A DNA stretch of 64,000 bases from Streptomyces adelaidensis. Lineage in GTDB: Bacteria > Actinomycetota > Actinomycetes > Streptomycetales > Streptomycetaceae. The stretch is taken from positions 1 to 64,000 of the forward strand of contig NZ_JAEMUX010000023.1 in NCBI RefSeq assembly GCF_016598475.1. Direction: 5' to 3'. Position numbers and translations under genes: made by a program. This document shows positions 8,412 through 16,535 of this stretch, one piece after another. The notes under the pieces are model-generated. The model had not been told where the DNA came from. It did no database searches and worked only from the letters and a program-made list of their open reading frames with translations. How positions within the stretch are numbered: the stretch's first letter is position 1; every line of letters starts with the position of its first letter.

Positions 8412-9329
8412 ATGCGCGCCCAGTTCGTCCTGTCGGAGATCGGTGTCGGTCTCCGCCGCAACCTCACGATGACCTTCGCGGTCATCGTCTCCGTCGCCCT
8501 CTCCCTCGCCCTGTTCGGCGGCTCGCTGCTGATGAGCGACCAGGTCAGCCAGATGAAGGGCTACTGGTACGAGAAGGTCAACGTGTCGATCTTCCTCTGC
8601 AACAAGAGCGACGCGGAGTCCGACCCCAACTGCGCCAAGGGCGCGGTCACGACCGAGCAGAAGAACCAGATCAAGTCCGACCTGAACAAGATGTCGGTCG
8701 TCGACGACGTCGCGTACGAGTCGCAGGACGAGGCGTACAAGCACTACAAGGAGCAGTTCGGCGACTCCCCGCTGGCCAGCAGCCTCACCCCGGACCAGAT
8801 GCAGGAGTCGTACCGCATCAAGCTGAAGGACCCGGAGAAGTACCAGGTCATCGCGAGCGCCTTCAACGGGCGTGACGGGGTGCAGTCGGTGCAGGACCAG
8901 AAGGGCATCCTGGACAGCCTCTTCCGGCTTCTCGGCTATCTGAACTGGGCGGCGCGCGGTGTGATGGCCGTCATGCTGATCGTGGCGCTGCTGCTGATCG
9001 TCAACACGGTGCGTGTCTCGGCGTTCAGCCGCCGGCGTGAGACCGGGATCATGCGGCTGGTCGGCGCGTCCGGCTTCTACATCCAGGCGCCGTTCATCAT
9101 GGAGGCCGCGGTCGCCGGGATCATCGGCGGCACGATCGCCTGTGCCTTCCTGATCCTGGGGCAGTACTTCGTGATCGACAACGGGGTGTCACTCTCCACG
9201 AACCTGCCGCTCATCAATTTCGTCGGCTGGGACGCGGTCCTCACCAAGCTGCCGCTCATCCTCGCGGCGAGTTTCCTGATGCCCGCCCTGGCCGCGTTCT
9301 TCACGTTGCGCAAGTACCTGAAGGTGTGA
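8412..9329 (+). CDS. ftsX: Cell division protein FtsX
   Basis: A 305-residue permease-like partner of FtsE. It has the family topology: one membrane helix at about 22-45, a large extracytoplasmic loop (about 46-175) with a Cys pair (FLCNKSDAESDPNCAKG) and then three C-terminal helices. The extracytoplasmic loop is the part that contacts cell-wall hydrolases or their regulators in studied FtsX proteins. The ATG is at 8412, 34 bases after ftsE. A hairpin terminator follows directly. Confidence 0.95.
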   Translation: MRAQFVLSEIGVGLRRNLTMTFAVIVSVALSLALFGGSLLMSDQVSQMKGYWYEKVNVSIFLCNKSDAESDPNCAKGAVTTEQKNQIKSDLNKMSVVDDVAYESQDEAYKHYKEQFGDSPLASSLTPDQMQESYRIKLKDPEKYQVIASAFNGRDGVQSVQDQKGILDSLFRLLGYLNWAARGVMAVMLIVALLLIVNTVRVSAFSRRRETGIMRLVGASGFYIQAPFIMEAAVAGIIGGTIACAFLILGQYFVIDNGVSLSTNLPLINFVGWDAVLTKLPLILAASFLMPALAAFFTLRKYLKV

Positions 9330-9341
9330 CGCACGCCAATG

Positions 9342-9374
9342 GGGCCGTACCGGCAAGGGCCGGTGCGGCCCTTC
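9342..9374 (+). terminator. Terminator of ftsEX
   Basis: A 13-bp stem, GGGCCGTACCGGC against GCCGGTGCGGCCC, with one T/G pair and loop AAGG, beginning 13 bases after the ftsX stop; TT follows. Confidence 0.82.
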
Positions 9375-9396
9375 GCGTTGTCCTAGACTCGCCGAC

Positions 9397-10581
9397 ATGT
9401 CAGGCCGCGACCTGTTCTCCAAGCCCCGCCGCATCCGCCGCGGGGCCACCCTGACATTGGTCTTCGCGAGCGTGCTCGCCACGGGCGCGGCGACCGGCTC
9501 CTTCGAGGACCCGTACCGCAAGGCGGCCACCGCGGACACCTCCCGCCCCATCCCGGCCGGCAAGGAGCAGGACGTCGCCGACGCCGCCGCCGAGGCCATG
9601 GCCGAGGGGAAGTCCCCCGTCGAGGCCGCCGAGCGTGCCGTCAGCCGCAGCGGCGACCGGTGGGGCGCGGTCTACTCCGAGGGCGAGTACGAGCAGTTCG
9701 AGGAGGCCCTCGACGGCGAGTACACCGGCGTCGGGCTGTGGGCCCGGCTGGAGCGCGACGGCCGTATCGCGGTGACCCGGGTACAGGACGGCTCGCCCGC
9801 GGCCGGCGCCGGGATCCGCGCGGGCGACCGGCTCGTCGGCGTCGACGGCGAGAAGGTCGACGGCCGCCCGGTCACCGAGGTCGTCTCCTTACTCCGCGGC
9901 GACGCGATCGACAGCGCCGAGTCGGACGACAGCGCGGCCGCCGGTACGAAGGTGTCGCTGGAGTTGCGGCGCGGTGCCCGGACCTGGCACGAGACCCTGC
10001 GCCGGGCCCGCCTCTCCACCGAGGACGTGACCGTCAGCCGTACCGCCCACGGCGTCGACGTCATCAAGGTCGACGCGTTCACCAAGGGCTCCGGCGATCT
10101 CGTACGGGCCGCCGTCGAGCAGGCCGGTGAGGCGTCCGGCTTCGTCCTCGATCTGCGGGGGAACTCCGGCGGCCTGGTCACCGAAGCCGTCACCGCCGCC
10201 TCCGCCTTCCTCGACGGCGGTCTCGTCGCCACCTACGACGTCAACGGCGAGCAGCAGGCCCTGCACGCCGACCCCGGCGGCGACACGGCCAGACCCCTGG
10301 TCGCGCTCGTCGACGGCGGCACGATGAGCGCGGCCGAGCTGGTCACCGGGGCCCTCCAGGACCGGGGCCGCGCGGTGGTCGTGGGGGGCCGCACCTTCGG
10401 CAAGGGCTCGGTGCAGATGCCGAGCCGCCTCCCCGACGGCTCCGTCGCCGAACTGACCGTCGGCCACTACCGCACCCCCTCCGGCCGCGGCGTCGACGGC
10501 CGTGGCATCACCCCCGACCTCGAAGCGGACGAGGACGCCCTCCAGCGGGCCGAGACGGTACTGAGCGGGCTCGGGCAGTGA
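9397..10581 (+). CDS. S41-family (C-terminal processing) serine protease
   Basis: A 394-residue exported or membrane-tethered protease. A basic N-terminus and a hydrophobic stretch (about 17-33) form a signal sequence or anchor. A PDZ domain (about 108-195) that binds substrate C-termini is followed by the S41 peptidase domain. The catalytic serine is Ser311 in GTMSAAE and the general-base lysine is Lys336 in FGKGSVQ, the normal 25-residue spacing of this family. The middle also has the LRGNSGG loop. It lies between ftsX and smpB, an arrangement kept in Streptomyces; substrates are unknown. Confidence 0.92.
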   Translation: MSGRDLFSKPRRIRRGATLTLVFASVLATGAATGSFEDPYRKAATADTSRPIPAGKEQDVADAAAEAMAEGKSPVEAAERAVSRSGDRWGAVYSEGEYEQFEEALDGEYTGVGLWARLERDGRIAVTRVQDGSPAAGAGIRAGDRLVGVDGEKVDGRPVTEVVSLLRGDAIDSAESDDSAAAGTKVSLELRRGARTWHETLRRARLSTEDVTVSRTAHGVDVIKVDAFTKGSGDLVRAAVEQAGEASGFVLDLRGNSGGLVTEAVTAASAFLDGGLVATYDVNGEQQALHADPGGDTARPLVALVDGGTMSAAELVTGALQDRGRAVVVGGRTFGKGSVQMPSRLPDGSVAELTVGHYRTPSGRGVDGRGITPDLEADEDALQRAETVLSGLGQ

Positions 10582-10650
10582 GCCCCCCGACCCGCCCCCG
10601 TTAATCGGCTTCCCGCGGACCCCCTCCGTAGTGCGAAAATGGACGGCACT

Positions 10651-11202
10651 ATGAGCAAGGGAATGTACGTACCGAAGGAGTCCCAGCCCAAGCAGGGCGG
10701 GACGGCCGCTCAGCGGGATGGCGAGAAGGGCGGCAAGCGCAAGATCGTCGCCCAGAACAAGAAGGCCCGGCACGACTACGCGATCGTCGACACCTACGAG
10801 GCCGGGATCGTGCTCACCGGCACCGAGGTCAAGTCGCTGCGCGAGGGCCGGACCTCGCTGACCGACGGCTTCGTCCAGATCGACGGGGGTGAGGCGTGGC
10901 TGCACAACGCCCACATCCCGGAGTATCACCAGGGCAGCTGGACCAACCACTCCGCGCGCCGCAAGCGCAAGCTGCTCCTGCACCGCGAGGAGATCGACAA
11001 GCTGGAGTCCAAGACCCAGGAGACGGGCCATACGATCGTGCCGCTCGCCCTGTACTTCAAGGACGGCCGGGCAAAGGCCGAGATCGCGCTCGCGCGCGGC
11101 AAGAAGGAGTACGACAAGCGCCAGACGCTGCGCGAGCAGCAGGACCGGCGGGAGTCGGACCGGGCGATCGCGGCGGCGAAGCGGAAGCAGCGCGGCGAGT
11201 AG
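10651..11202 (+). CDS. smpB: SsrA-binding protein SmpB
   Basis: Binds tmRNA and takes it to stalled ribosomes for trans-translation. The conserved core runs from RKIVAQNKKARHDY to the basic tail AAAKRKQRGE, with GTEVKSLREGR and WLHNAHI typical of the OB-fold. The start is uncertain: ATG codons occur at 10639, 10651 and 10663, none with a convincing ribosome site; I use 10651 (MSKGMYVPKES). The tmRNA gene begins 117 bases downstream, so protein and RNA partner are adjacent. Confidence 0.93.
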   Translation: MSKGMYVPKESQPKQGGTAAQRDGEKGGKRKIVAQNKKARHDYAIVDTYEAGIVLTGTEVKSLREGRTSLTDGFVQIDGGEAWLHNAHIPEYHQGSWTNHSARRKRKLLLHREEIDKLESKTQETGHTIVPLALYFKDGRAKAEIALARGKKEYDKRQTLREQQDRRESDRAIAAAKRKQRGE

Positions 11203-11319
11203 CGCGGCGAGTAGCGGCGGGGAATACGGTGGCATCGTCCGGCGTCGGTCACGTACGATGGCACTGCACCTCGAGAGCGGGTGCGACCGCCGTCGTGAGA
11301 CGGTTTGAAAAATCAACAT

Positions 11320-11703
11320 GGGGATGATCGGTTTCGACAGCGGCTGTTGAAGCAGGGGAAGCGTGTCGAGGAAGCGGCAATGATCTCGTTAACCATATGT
11401 CGCAACCAATAATCGCCAATTCCAAGAGCGATTCCCGCGCCTTCGCCCTCGCTGCCTAATAAGCAGTGAGCGAAGGCCCTAACGGGTGTCAGCCCGGGAG
11501 TGTTCCCGACCCGGACCCTGGCATAATCTAGGGGACTAAACCATCTGGCCCGGTCACGGGGTCGGATGGGAAATCAAACAGTGACTGGGCCCGTCGGCGA
11601 CTTGTTCGCGTGATCGCCGGGGCCGAGAAAATCACAGCGAACTGCACACGGAGAAGCCCTGATTTTGCACCGTTGGACGCGGGTTCGATTCCCGCCATCT
11701 CCA
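11320..11703 (+). ncRNA. ssrA: tmRNA (ssrA)
   Basis: Transfer-messenger RNA. The 5' end GGGGATGATCGGTTTCGACA is the family hallmark and pairs over seven bases with CATCTCC at the 3' end; the T-arm GGTTCGATTCC is at about 11682-11692. The 3' CCA is not encoded (the DNA reads CATCTCC-A-CAA). The reading frame resumes at GCC 11415 and codes ANSKSDSRAFALAA, ending in a double TAA (11457-11462); the terminal ALAA is the usual protease signal. A -10-like TACGAT at 11254 could be its promoter. A terminator follows at 11730. Confidence 0.95.
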
Positions 11704-11729
11704 CAATTCCCATGTTATGTATGCGAGCA

Positions 11730-11766
11730 GGGGCTCGGCAGTCGATGCGACTGCCGGGCCCCTTTT
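11730..11766 (+). terminator. Rho-independent terminator of ssrA
   Basis: A 15-bp stem, GGGGCTCGGCAGTCG against CGACTGCCGGGCCCC (one T/G pair), with loop ATG, followed by TTTT. It lies between tmRNA and the convergent LacI gene. Confidence 0.92.
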
Positions 11767-11800
11767 CGTTGTGGAGAGACCGTCGCGACTCGTCGCCCGG

Positions 11801-12814
11801 TCAGCCCGTCACCCTGCGGGCCGTGCTCCCCCGCACGGTCAGGCGGGGTGGGAGGAGGGTGGTCTGGGGGGCGGGGGTGCCGTTCATGTTCCGCATGAGG
11901 AGGTGGACTGCTTGTTCGCCTATCTCGGCTGCGGGGATGGCTATGGAGGTGAGGGGGATGGGGAGGGTGGTGGCGAGGGTGTCGGGGCAGAGGGCGGTGA
12001 CGGAGAGGTCGGTGGGGATGCGGAGGCCGAGGTGTTCGAAGGCGTCCAGGAGGGGTTCGAGGATCGCCTCGTTGTGGATGACCACGCCCGTGAGGGCCGG
12101 TTGTTCGCGCAGGAGGCGTTCCGCCACCGTGCGGGCGGCCGCCGGGGTGGCCTCGCAGGGATGGACGGTGGAGGACATGCCGTTGCGGGTGGCGGCGGAG
12201 GTGAAGCCCTGGACGACGCGCTGGGCGAAGGAGGTCTGGCGGACGTAGACCTCGGGGGGTGAGCCGATCAGGCCCACCACGCGGTGGCCGAGGCCCGCCA
12301 GATGTTCCACGCACAGCTCACCCGCCGTCCTGAAGTCCAGGTCGATGCAGGTCAGTCCGGCCGGCTCGGCGGGGAAGCCGATCAGTACCGACGGGCGGTC
12401 CAGCGTGCGCAGCAACGGCAGCCGGGGGTCGTGGAGTTGGACGTCCATCACGATCAACGCGTCCACCAGGGCCGTGTCCGCGACCCGGCGCAGTCCCTCC
12501 TCGCCCTCCTCCTGGGTGAGGAGCAGCACGTCGTGGTCGTACGCGCGGGCCGCCGTGACCGCCGACACCGCGAACTGCATGACCACGGGCACATTGATAC
12601 CGGCCCGTAGGGGCACCACCATCGCCAGTACGTTGGACTTGCTGCTGGCCAGGGCGCGGGCGCCCGCGTGCGGGCGGTAGCCCAGCTCGCGGACGGACGC
12701 CTCGACCCGCGCGCGGGTCTCCGCCGAGATGGGGCGCTTGCCGCTGAGGGCGTAGGAGACGGTGCTCGGGGAGACGCCCGCGTGCCGTGCCACATCAGTG
12801 ATCTTCACCGTCAC
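11801..12814 (-). CDS. LacI-family transcriptional regulator
   Basis: A 337-residue repressor. The N-terminal helix-turn-helix is ITDVARHAGVSPSTVSYALS (5-24) with the hinge helix region ARALASSKSN; the rest is a periplasmic-binding-type sugar sensor domain. The GTG start at 12814 overlaps the GH31 stop by four bases (GTGA), so it is the last gene of the xyloside operon. Two LacI-type palindromes upstream of the first gene of that operon (16349-16386) are its probable operators, so it likely represses its own operon until a sugar inducer binds. The inducer is probably a xylo-oligosaccharide or alpha-xyloside, by inference from GH31. Confidence 0.9.
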   Translation of the reverse strand: MTVKITDVARHAGVSPSTVSYALSGKRPISAETRARVEASVRELGYRPHAGARALASSKSNVLAMVVPLRAGINVPVVMQFAVSAVTAARAYDHDVLLLTQEEGEEGLRRVADTALVDALIVMDVQLHDPRLPLLRTLDRPSVLIGFPAEPAGLTCIDLDFRTAGELCVEHLAGLGHRVVGLIGSPPEVYVRQTSFAQRVVQGFTSAATRNGMSSTVHPCEATPAAARTVAERLLREQPALTGVVIHNEAILEPLLDAFEHLGLRIPTDLSVTALCPDTLATTLPIPLTSIAIPAAEIGEQAVHLLMRNMNGTPAPQTTLLPPRLTVRGSTARRVTG

Positions 12815-15177
12815 ACCGACCCCGTTTCGTCGTCAGATATCAGTTCCGGCTTCCGCTCCGGCTTCCGCTCCGGCTTCCGCTCCGGCTTCCGCTCCGGCTT
12901 CCGCTCCGGCTTCGGCTCCGGCTCCGGGTTCAGGTCCATCGTCAGGAAGCCTGTGCCCGTCTGCGCCCGGACCTCGCGATCACCCGCCGCCAGGGCCCAC
13001 GGCGCCCTCGGGTCGCCGCACGAGGCGCGCAGCACATCGCCCTCCCGGACAACCGTGAACGTCGAGTCGCCGACGGGGACGGTCACTTGGGCGCCGTGGG
13101 CGAGGCCGTACGCGTGCAGGGTGACCCCGTCGGCGTGGTCGTAGTCCGGGCGGTCCGTCACCGCGCCGACCGGGACGACGGCGCCCGGCCGGACGAGCAG
13201 CGGCACGCTGAGGAAGTCGTGGCGTTCGCGGACCCAGCGGGGGCCGGTGACCGGTTCGCCGGTCAGGAAGCGGGTCCAGGTGCCCTCGGGGACGTAGTAC
13301 GTGACGTCGCCCTCGTCGTTGAACACCGGCGCGACGAGGAGGTCCGGGCCCAGCATGTACTGGCGCTCCAGCTGCGCGCAGCCGGGGTCGTCGGGGAACT
13401 CCAGCACCATCGCCCGCATCATCGGCACGCCCTCGGTGTGGGCGGTGCGCGCCGCCTCGTAGAGGTAGGGCATCAGGCTGAGCTTGAGGTGCGTGAACTT
13501 CCGTAGGACGTCGACCGATTCGTCGTCGAAGAGCCAGGGGACCCGGTACGAGGACGAGCCGTGCAGGCGGCTGTGGGAGGAGAGCAGGCCGAAGGCGATC
13601 CAGCGTTTGAAGAGCGCGGGGGAGGGTGTGCCCTCGAAGCCGCCGATGTCGTGGCTCCAGTAGCCGAAGCCGGAGAGGCCGAGGGAGAGGCCGCCGCGCA
13701 GGGACTCGGCCATCGACTCGTAGGTGGACGCGCAGTCGCCGCCCCAGTGCACGGGGAAGCGCTGGCTCCCGACGGTTGCCGAGCGGGCGAAGAGGACGGC
13801 CTCGCCCTCGCCCCGGTGTTTGCGCAGGACGTCGAAGACGGTCCGGTTGTAGAGGTAGGTGTAGTAGTTGTGCATGCGCTCCGGGTCCGTGCCGTCGGAC
13901 CAGACGACGTCCAGGGGCACCCGCTCGCCGAAGTCGGTCTTGAAGCAGTCGACGCCCTGGTCCAGCAGCGCTTCCAGCTTGGCCGCGTACCACTCGCGGG
14001 CCGCCGGACTGGTGAAGTCGACCAGCGCCATGCCGGGTTGCCACAGGTCCCACTGCCAGACGCCGCCGTCCGGTCTGCGCAGGAGATGGCCGAGCGCCTT
14101 GCCCTCCGCGAAGAGGGGGGAGCGCTGGGCGATGTACGGGTTGATCCAGACGCTGATACGTGGTCCGCGCCGCTTGAGGCGGGCCAGCATGCCTTCCGGG
14201 TCCGGGAAGACGCGGGGGTCCCACGTGAAGTCGCACCACTGGAACTCGCGCATCCAGAAGCAGTCGAAGTGGAAGACGGAGAGCGGGAGCCGACGCTCCC
14301 GCATGCCCTCGATGAAGGAGGTCACCGTCTTCTCGTCGTAGGAGGTGGTGAAGGACGTGGACAGCCACAGGCCGAACGACCAGGCGGGCGGCAGGGCCGG
14401 GCGGCCGGTGAGGGCCGTGTACTTGCGGAGGATGTCCTTCGGCGTCGGGCCGTAGATGACGTAGTACGTCAACTGCTGGCTCTCCGCGCTGAACTGGACC
14501 CTCGACACGACCTCCGAGGCGACCTCGAAGGAGACCTTGCCCGGGTGGTCGACGAAGACGCCGTAGCCCGCGTCGGTGAGGTAGAACGGCACGTTCTTGT
14601 AGGCCTGTTCGGTGGCTGTGCCGCCGTCGGCGTTCCAGATGTCGACGACCTGGCCGTTCTTGACGAGCGGGCCGAAGCGTTCGCCGAGGCCGTAGACGGA
14701 GGTGCCGACGCCGAGGTTCAGCTGCTCGCGGAGGTAGTGGGCGCCGGACGCCTCGCGCATGATGCCCATCGATCTGGGGCCGCTGGTGGTGAGGGTGCGG
14801 CCGTGGGCGAGGAAGTCGACGTGCCAGGGGCCGGTGCGGGACACGCGTACCGACAGCGATCCGGCGGTGAGGGTGGCGTGCTCGTCGTCGTAGAAGGTGT
14901 GGGGGGTGAACTCCTGCGTGGTGAGCTCGAATTGCGGGCCACGTGGCTGCTCGCCCGCGAAGTGGGTGAAGGTGACGCCGACGACGTCGGGCATCGGGGC
15001 GTGGGCGCTGATCGTCACGACCGGTCCCTTCAGCAGGTCACCGCGGTGGCGGATGGGCTGGGTGGGCGCGTGGATCTCCAGGGCGCCGCCGTCCCGGGGG
15101 ATGACGTCCAGGACTTCGGCCGGGTGGGCCGCGGTGACGCCCTCGCGGAGCAGCCAGTAGCCGTCGGTGAACTTCAT
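12811..15177 (-). CDS. GH31 glycosidase, alpha-xylosidase (YicI) type
   Basis: A 788-residue cytoplasmic glycosidase (no signal peptide). The GH31 nucleophile is Asp415 in CFKTDFGE and the acid/base is Asp481 in HWGGDCAST; both positions and the flanking FGERVPLDV match the YicI alpha-xylosidase group rather than alpha-glucosidases. Starts at ATG 15177 (MKFTDGYWLLREGV). It would release xylose from alpha-xylosides such as xyloglucan fragments. The last ~30 residues are an unusual charged tail of KPER units made by a 12-bp tandem repeat just before the stop. It follows ABC transporter genes that are broken, yet its own frame is intact with all key residues. Confidence 0.9.
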   Translation of the reverse strand: MKFTDGYWLLREGVTAAHPAEVLDVIPRDGGALEIHAPTQPIRHRGDLLKGPVVTISAHAPMPDVVGVTFTHFAGEQPRGPQFELTTQEFTPHTFYDDEHATLTAGSLSVRVSRTGPWHVDFLAHGRTLTTSGPRSMGIMREASGAHYLREQLNLGVGTSVYGLGERFGPLVKNGQVVDIWNADGGTATEQAYKNVPFYLTDAGYGVFVDHPGKVSFEVASEVVSRVQFSAESQQLTYYVIYGPTPKDILRKYTALTGRPALPPAWSFGLWLSTSFTTSYDEKTVTSFIEGMRERRLPLSVFHFDCFWMREFQWCDFTWDPRVFPDPEGMLARLKRRGPRISVWINPYIAQRSPLFAEGKALGHLLRRPDGGVWQWDLWQPGMALVDFTSPAAREWYAAKLEALLDQGVDCFKTDFGERVPLDVVWSDGTDPERMHNYYTYLYNRTVFDVLRKHRGEGEAVLFARSATVGSQRFPVHWGGDCASTYESMAESLRGGLSLGLSGFGYWSHDIGGFEGTPSPALFKRWIAFGLLSSHSRLHGSSSYRVPWLFDDESVDVLRKFTHLKLSLMPYLYEAARTAHTEGVPMMRAMVLEFPDDPGCAQLERQYMLGPDLLVAPVFNDEGDVTYYVPEGTWTRFLTGEPVTGPRWVRERHDFLSVPLLVRPGAVVPVGAVTDRPDYDHADGVTLHAYGLAHGAQVTVPVGDSTFTVVREGDVLRASCGDPRAPWALAAGDREVRAQTGTGFLTMDLNPEPEPKPERKPERKPERKPERKPERKPELISDDETGSV
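12851..12922. repeat. 12-bp tandem repeat coding the KPER tail of the GH31 protein
   Basis: Five perfect copies of TTCCGCTCCGGC and a sixth with one change (TTCGGCTCCGGC), in frame on the minus strand, giving repeated Pro-Glu-Arg-Lys. Because the unit is a multiple of three, copy-number change would lengthen or shorten the tail without frameshift. Confidence 0.93.
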
Positions 15178-15217
15178 GGGTGGGGGGTCCTTACTTCTGC
15201 GGGACTTTCCGGGGCCC

Positions 15218-15616
15218 TTACTTCACGGCTCCCACCGCGATGCCTCGGGTGAGCGTGCGTTGGAAGGGGAGGAAGAAGACGAGGGCGGGGAGCAGGCCCA
15301 GCAGGGCCGCCGCGTTGGTCATCGTGGCGTCCATCAGGCGCTGGCCCTGGAGGACGCCGAGCGCCACCGACACGGTCTGGTTGTCGTTGGAGATCAGCAT
15401 GACCAGGGGGAGCAGGAACTCGTTCCAGGTCCAGACGAAGAAGAAGACCAGGAGCATGCCGAGGGTGGGGCGGCTGACGGGGACGACGATCCGCCACAGG
15501 ATCTGCCACTTGGTCGCGCCGTCGATCCGGGCCGCCGGACGGCGGTGATGCGGGTGCCCGGCGGGGCCCGCTCCGGCCTCGCCGGCCGCCGCCCCGTCTC
15601 CGACGGTGACCGTCAT
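15218..15616 (-). pseudogene. Sugar ABC transporter permease (MalG type), internal deletion
   Basis: The frame starts normally at ATG 15616, overlapping the upstream stop (ATGA), with a typical short hydrophilic N-terminus (about 29 residues), then jumps at HHRRPA straight into RIDGATKWQILWRIVVP, the cytoplasmic EAA loop that contacts the ATPase. The 132 residues left contain only the last membrane helices and end with the family terminus RTLTRGIAVGAVK. A normal MalG-type permease has about 280 residues and six helices, so about 150 residues including the first helices are gone. The deletion is in frame, but such a protein cannot form a channel half. No MalF-type permease lies upstream. Confidence 0.85.
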
Positions 15617-16249
15617 CGCTTCGGTACGTCCTTCTCGTACGCCTCCCCGATCGAGTCCAGGTACGCGTCCGGCGCCGTGCTGCCGGTGATCAGCTTCTGG
15701 GTCTCGGAGACGAGGACGTCGTAGAAGCCGGGGACGGGCCAGTCGGGGTAGAAGGCCAGGCCGTCCCTCTCGGAGAGGGTGTTGAAGTCGGCGATGAGCT
15801 TCTTGGCCCGCGGGTCGGTGATCGCGGCGGGGTCGGCGGCCACGGGGACGCCGCCCTTGTCGCCCAGCAGGTTCTGGATCTTCTCCGACATGGTGATGTC
15901 GATGAAGTCGTAGGCGAGTTCCTTGTTCTTCGCGCCCCTCGGGACGACCCAGAGGTTGCCGCCGGAGCCGAGGGTGAGGTCGGTGTCGGGCCAGAGGAAG
16001 GTGCCCCAGTCGAACTTGTTCTCCGACTGGAAGCGGCCGTACCACCAGCTGCCCGAGAACACCCACGCCCATCGCGCTGTCGGGGCCCTCGTAGTGCCAC
16101 AGGCGGAGCGTCTTGCCGTTGCCGTTGCCGTCGCCGTCGCCGCCGTCGCCGTCGCTGCCGGAACCGCCGCCGCAGGAGGTCAGCAGCAGGGCTGTGCTCA
16201 TCGCCGCCGCCGCGATCGTCGTCGCCGTACGCCTTCGTGCCGTGAACAT
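15613..16249 (-). pseudogene. Sugar ABC substrate-binding lipoprotein, deleted and frameshifted
   Basis: The start is intact: GGAGG, ATG 16249, a lipoprotein signal MFTARRRTATTIAAAAMS... with the lipobox LLTSC, a Gly/Asp/Ser linker and the first strand KTLRLWHYEGPDSAMG. There the reading frame breaks; the C-terminal part (FSGSWWYGRFQSENKFDW onward to VPKR) continues in another frame from about 16062. Binding proteins of this family have about 430 residues; roughly 250 central residues are missing. The junction falls at ATGGGCGTGGG, so recombination between short direct repeats is a possible cause. Not functional. Confidence 0.87.
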
Positions 16250-16348
16250 CCTGTGCCTCCTGGGGAGTCGGATGGGTCTCGGGGCGTCACGCGATCGTTG
16301 GGTGCGGGTCGTTACGGGTCGTTCGGGTCGTCCGGTCGAACGGTGTAG

Positions 16349-16386
16349 TCGAATCGTTTCGATGCGTGACGTCGAAGCGCTTCGAC
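16349..16386. promoter_or_regulatory. Two LacI-type operators of the xyloside operon
   Basis: GTCGAAGCGCTTCGAC at 16371-16386 is a perfect 16-bp palindrome; TCGAATCGTTTCGA at 16349-16362 is a near copy with centres 23 bp apart. Both fit the CGAA-N4-TTCG form typical of LacI-family operators in actinobacteria. They lie about 100 bases upstream of the binding-protein start and point to control by the LacI regulator at the end of the operon. Confidence 0.75.
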
Positions 16387-16436
16387 GGAAGGTAAGGGTG
16401 GGGTGGGGGTGCGTCAATGGGGCGGGCGGCTTGGGG

Positions 16437-16535
16437 ATCGGATTACGGGTGCGGATTACGGTGCGGATTACGGTGCGGATTTCGGCCGCGGGTTCGGTGG
16501 GGGCTGGTCGCGCAGTTCCCCGCGTCCCTAAGGGC
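16437..16535. repeat. GGATTACGGTGC tandem repeat next to a half palindrome
   Basis: About four copies of a 12-bp unit (GGATTACGGTGC, the first and last imperfect) from about 16438 to 16482, followed by GGTCGCGCAGTTCCCCGCGT (16506-16525), a half copy of the dispersed palindrome. It lies between the operon promoter and the 3' end of the MFS gene. Confidence 0.65.

Noticed and set aside
11528..11713. Minus-strand open frame starting MGIVEMAGIEPASNGAK
   Set aside because: It is the antisense of the tmRNA 3' end and T-arm; this MAGIEPA-type peptide is a known false gene from tRNA/tmRNA ends.
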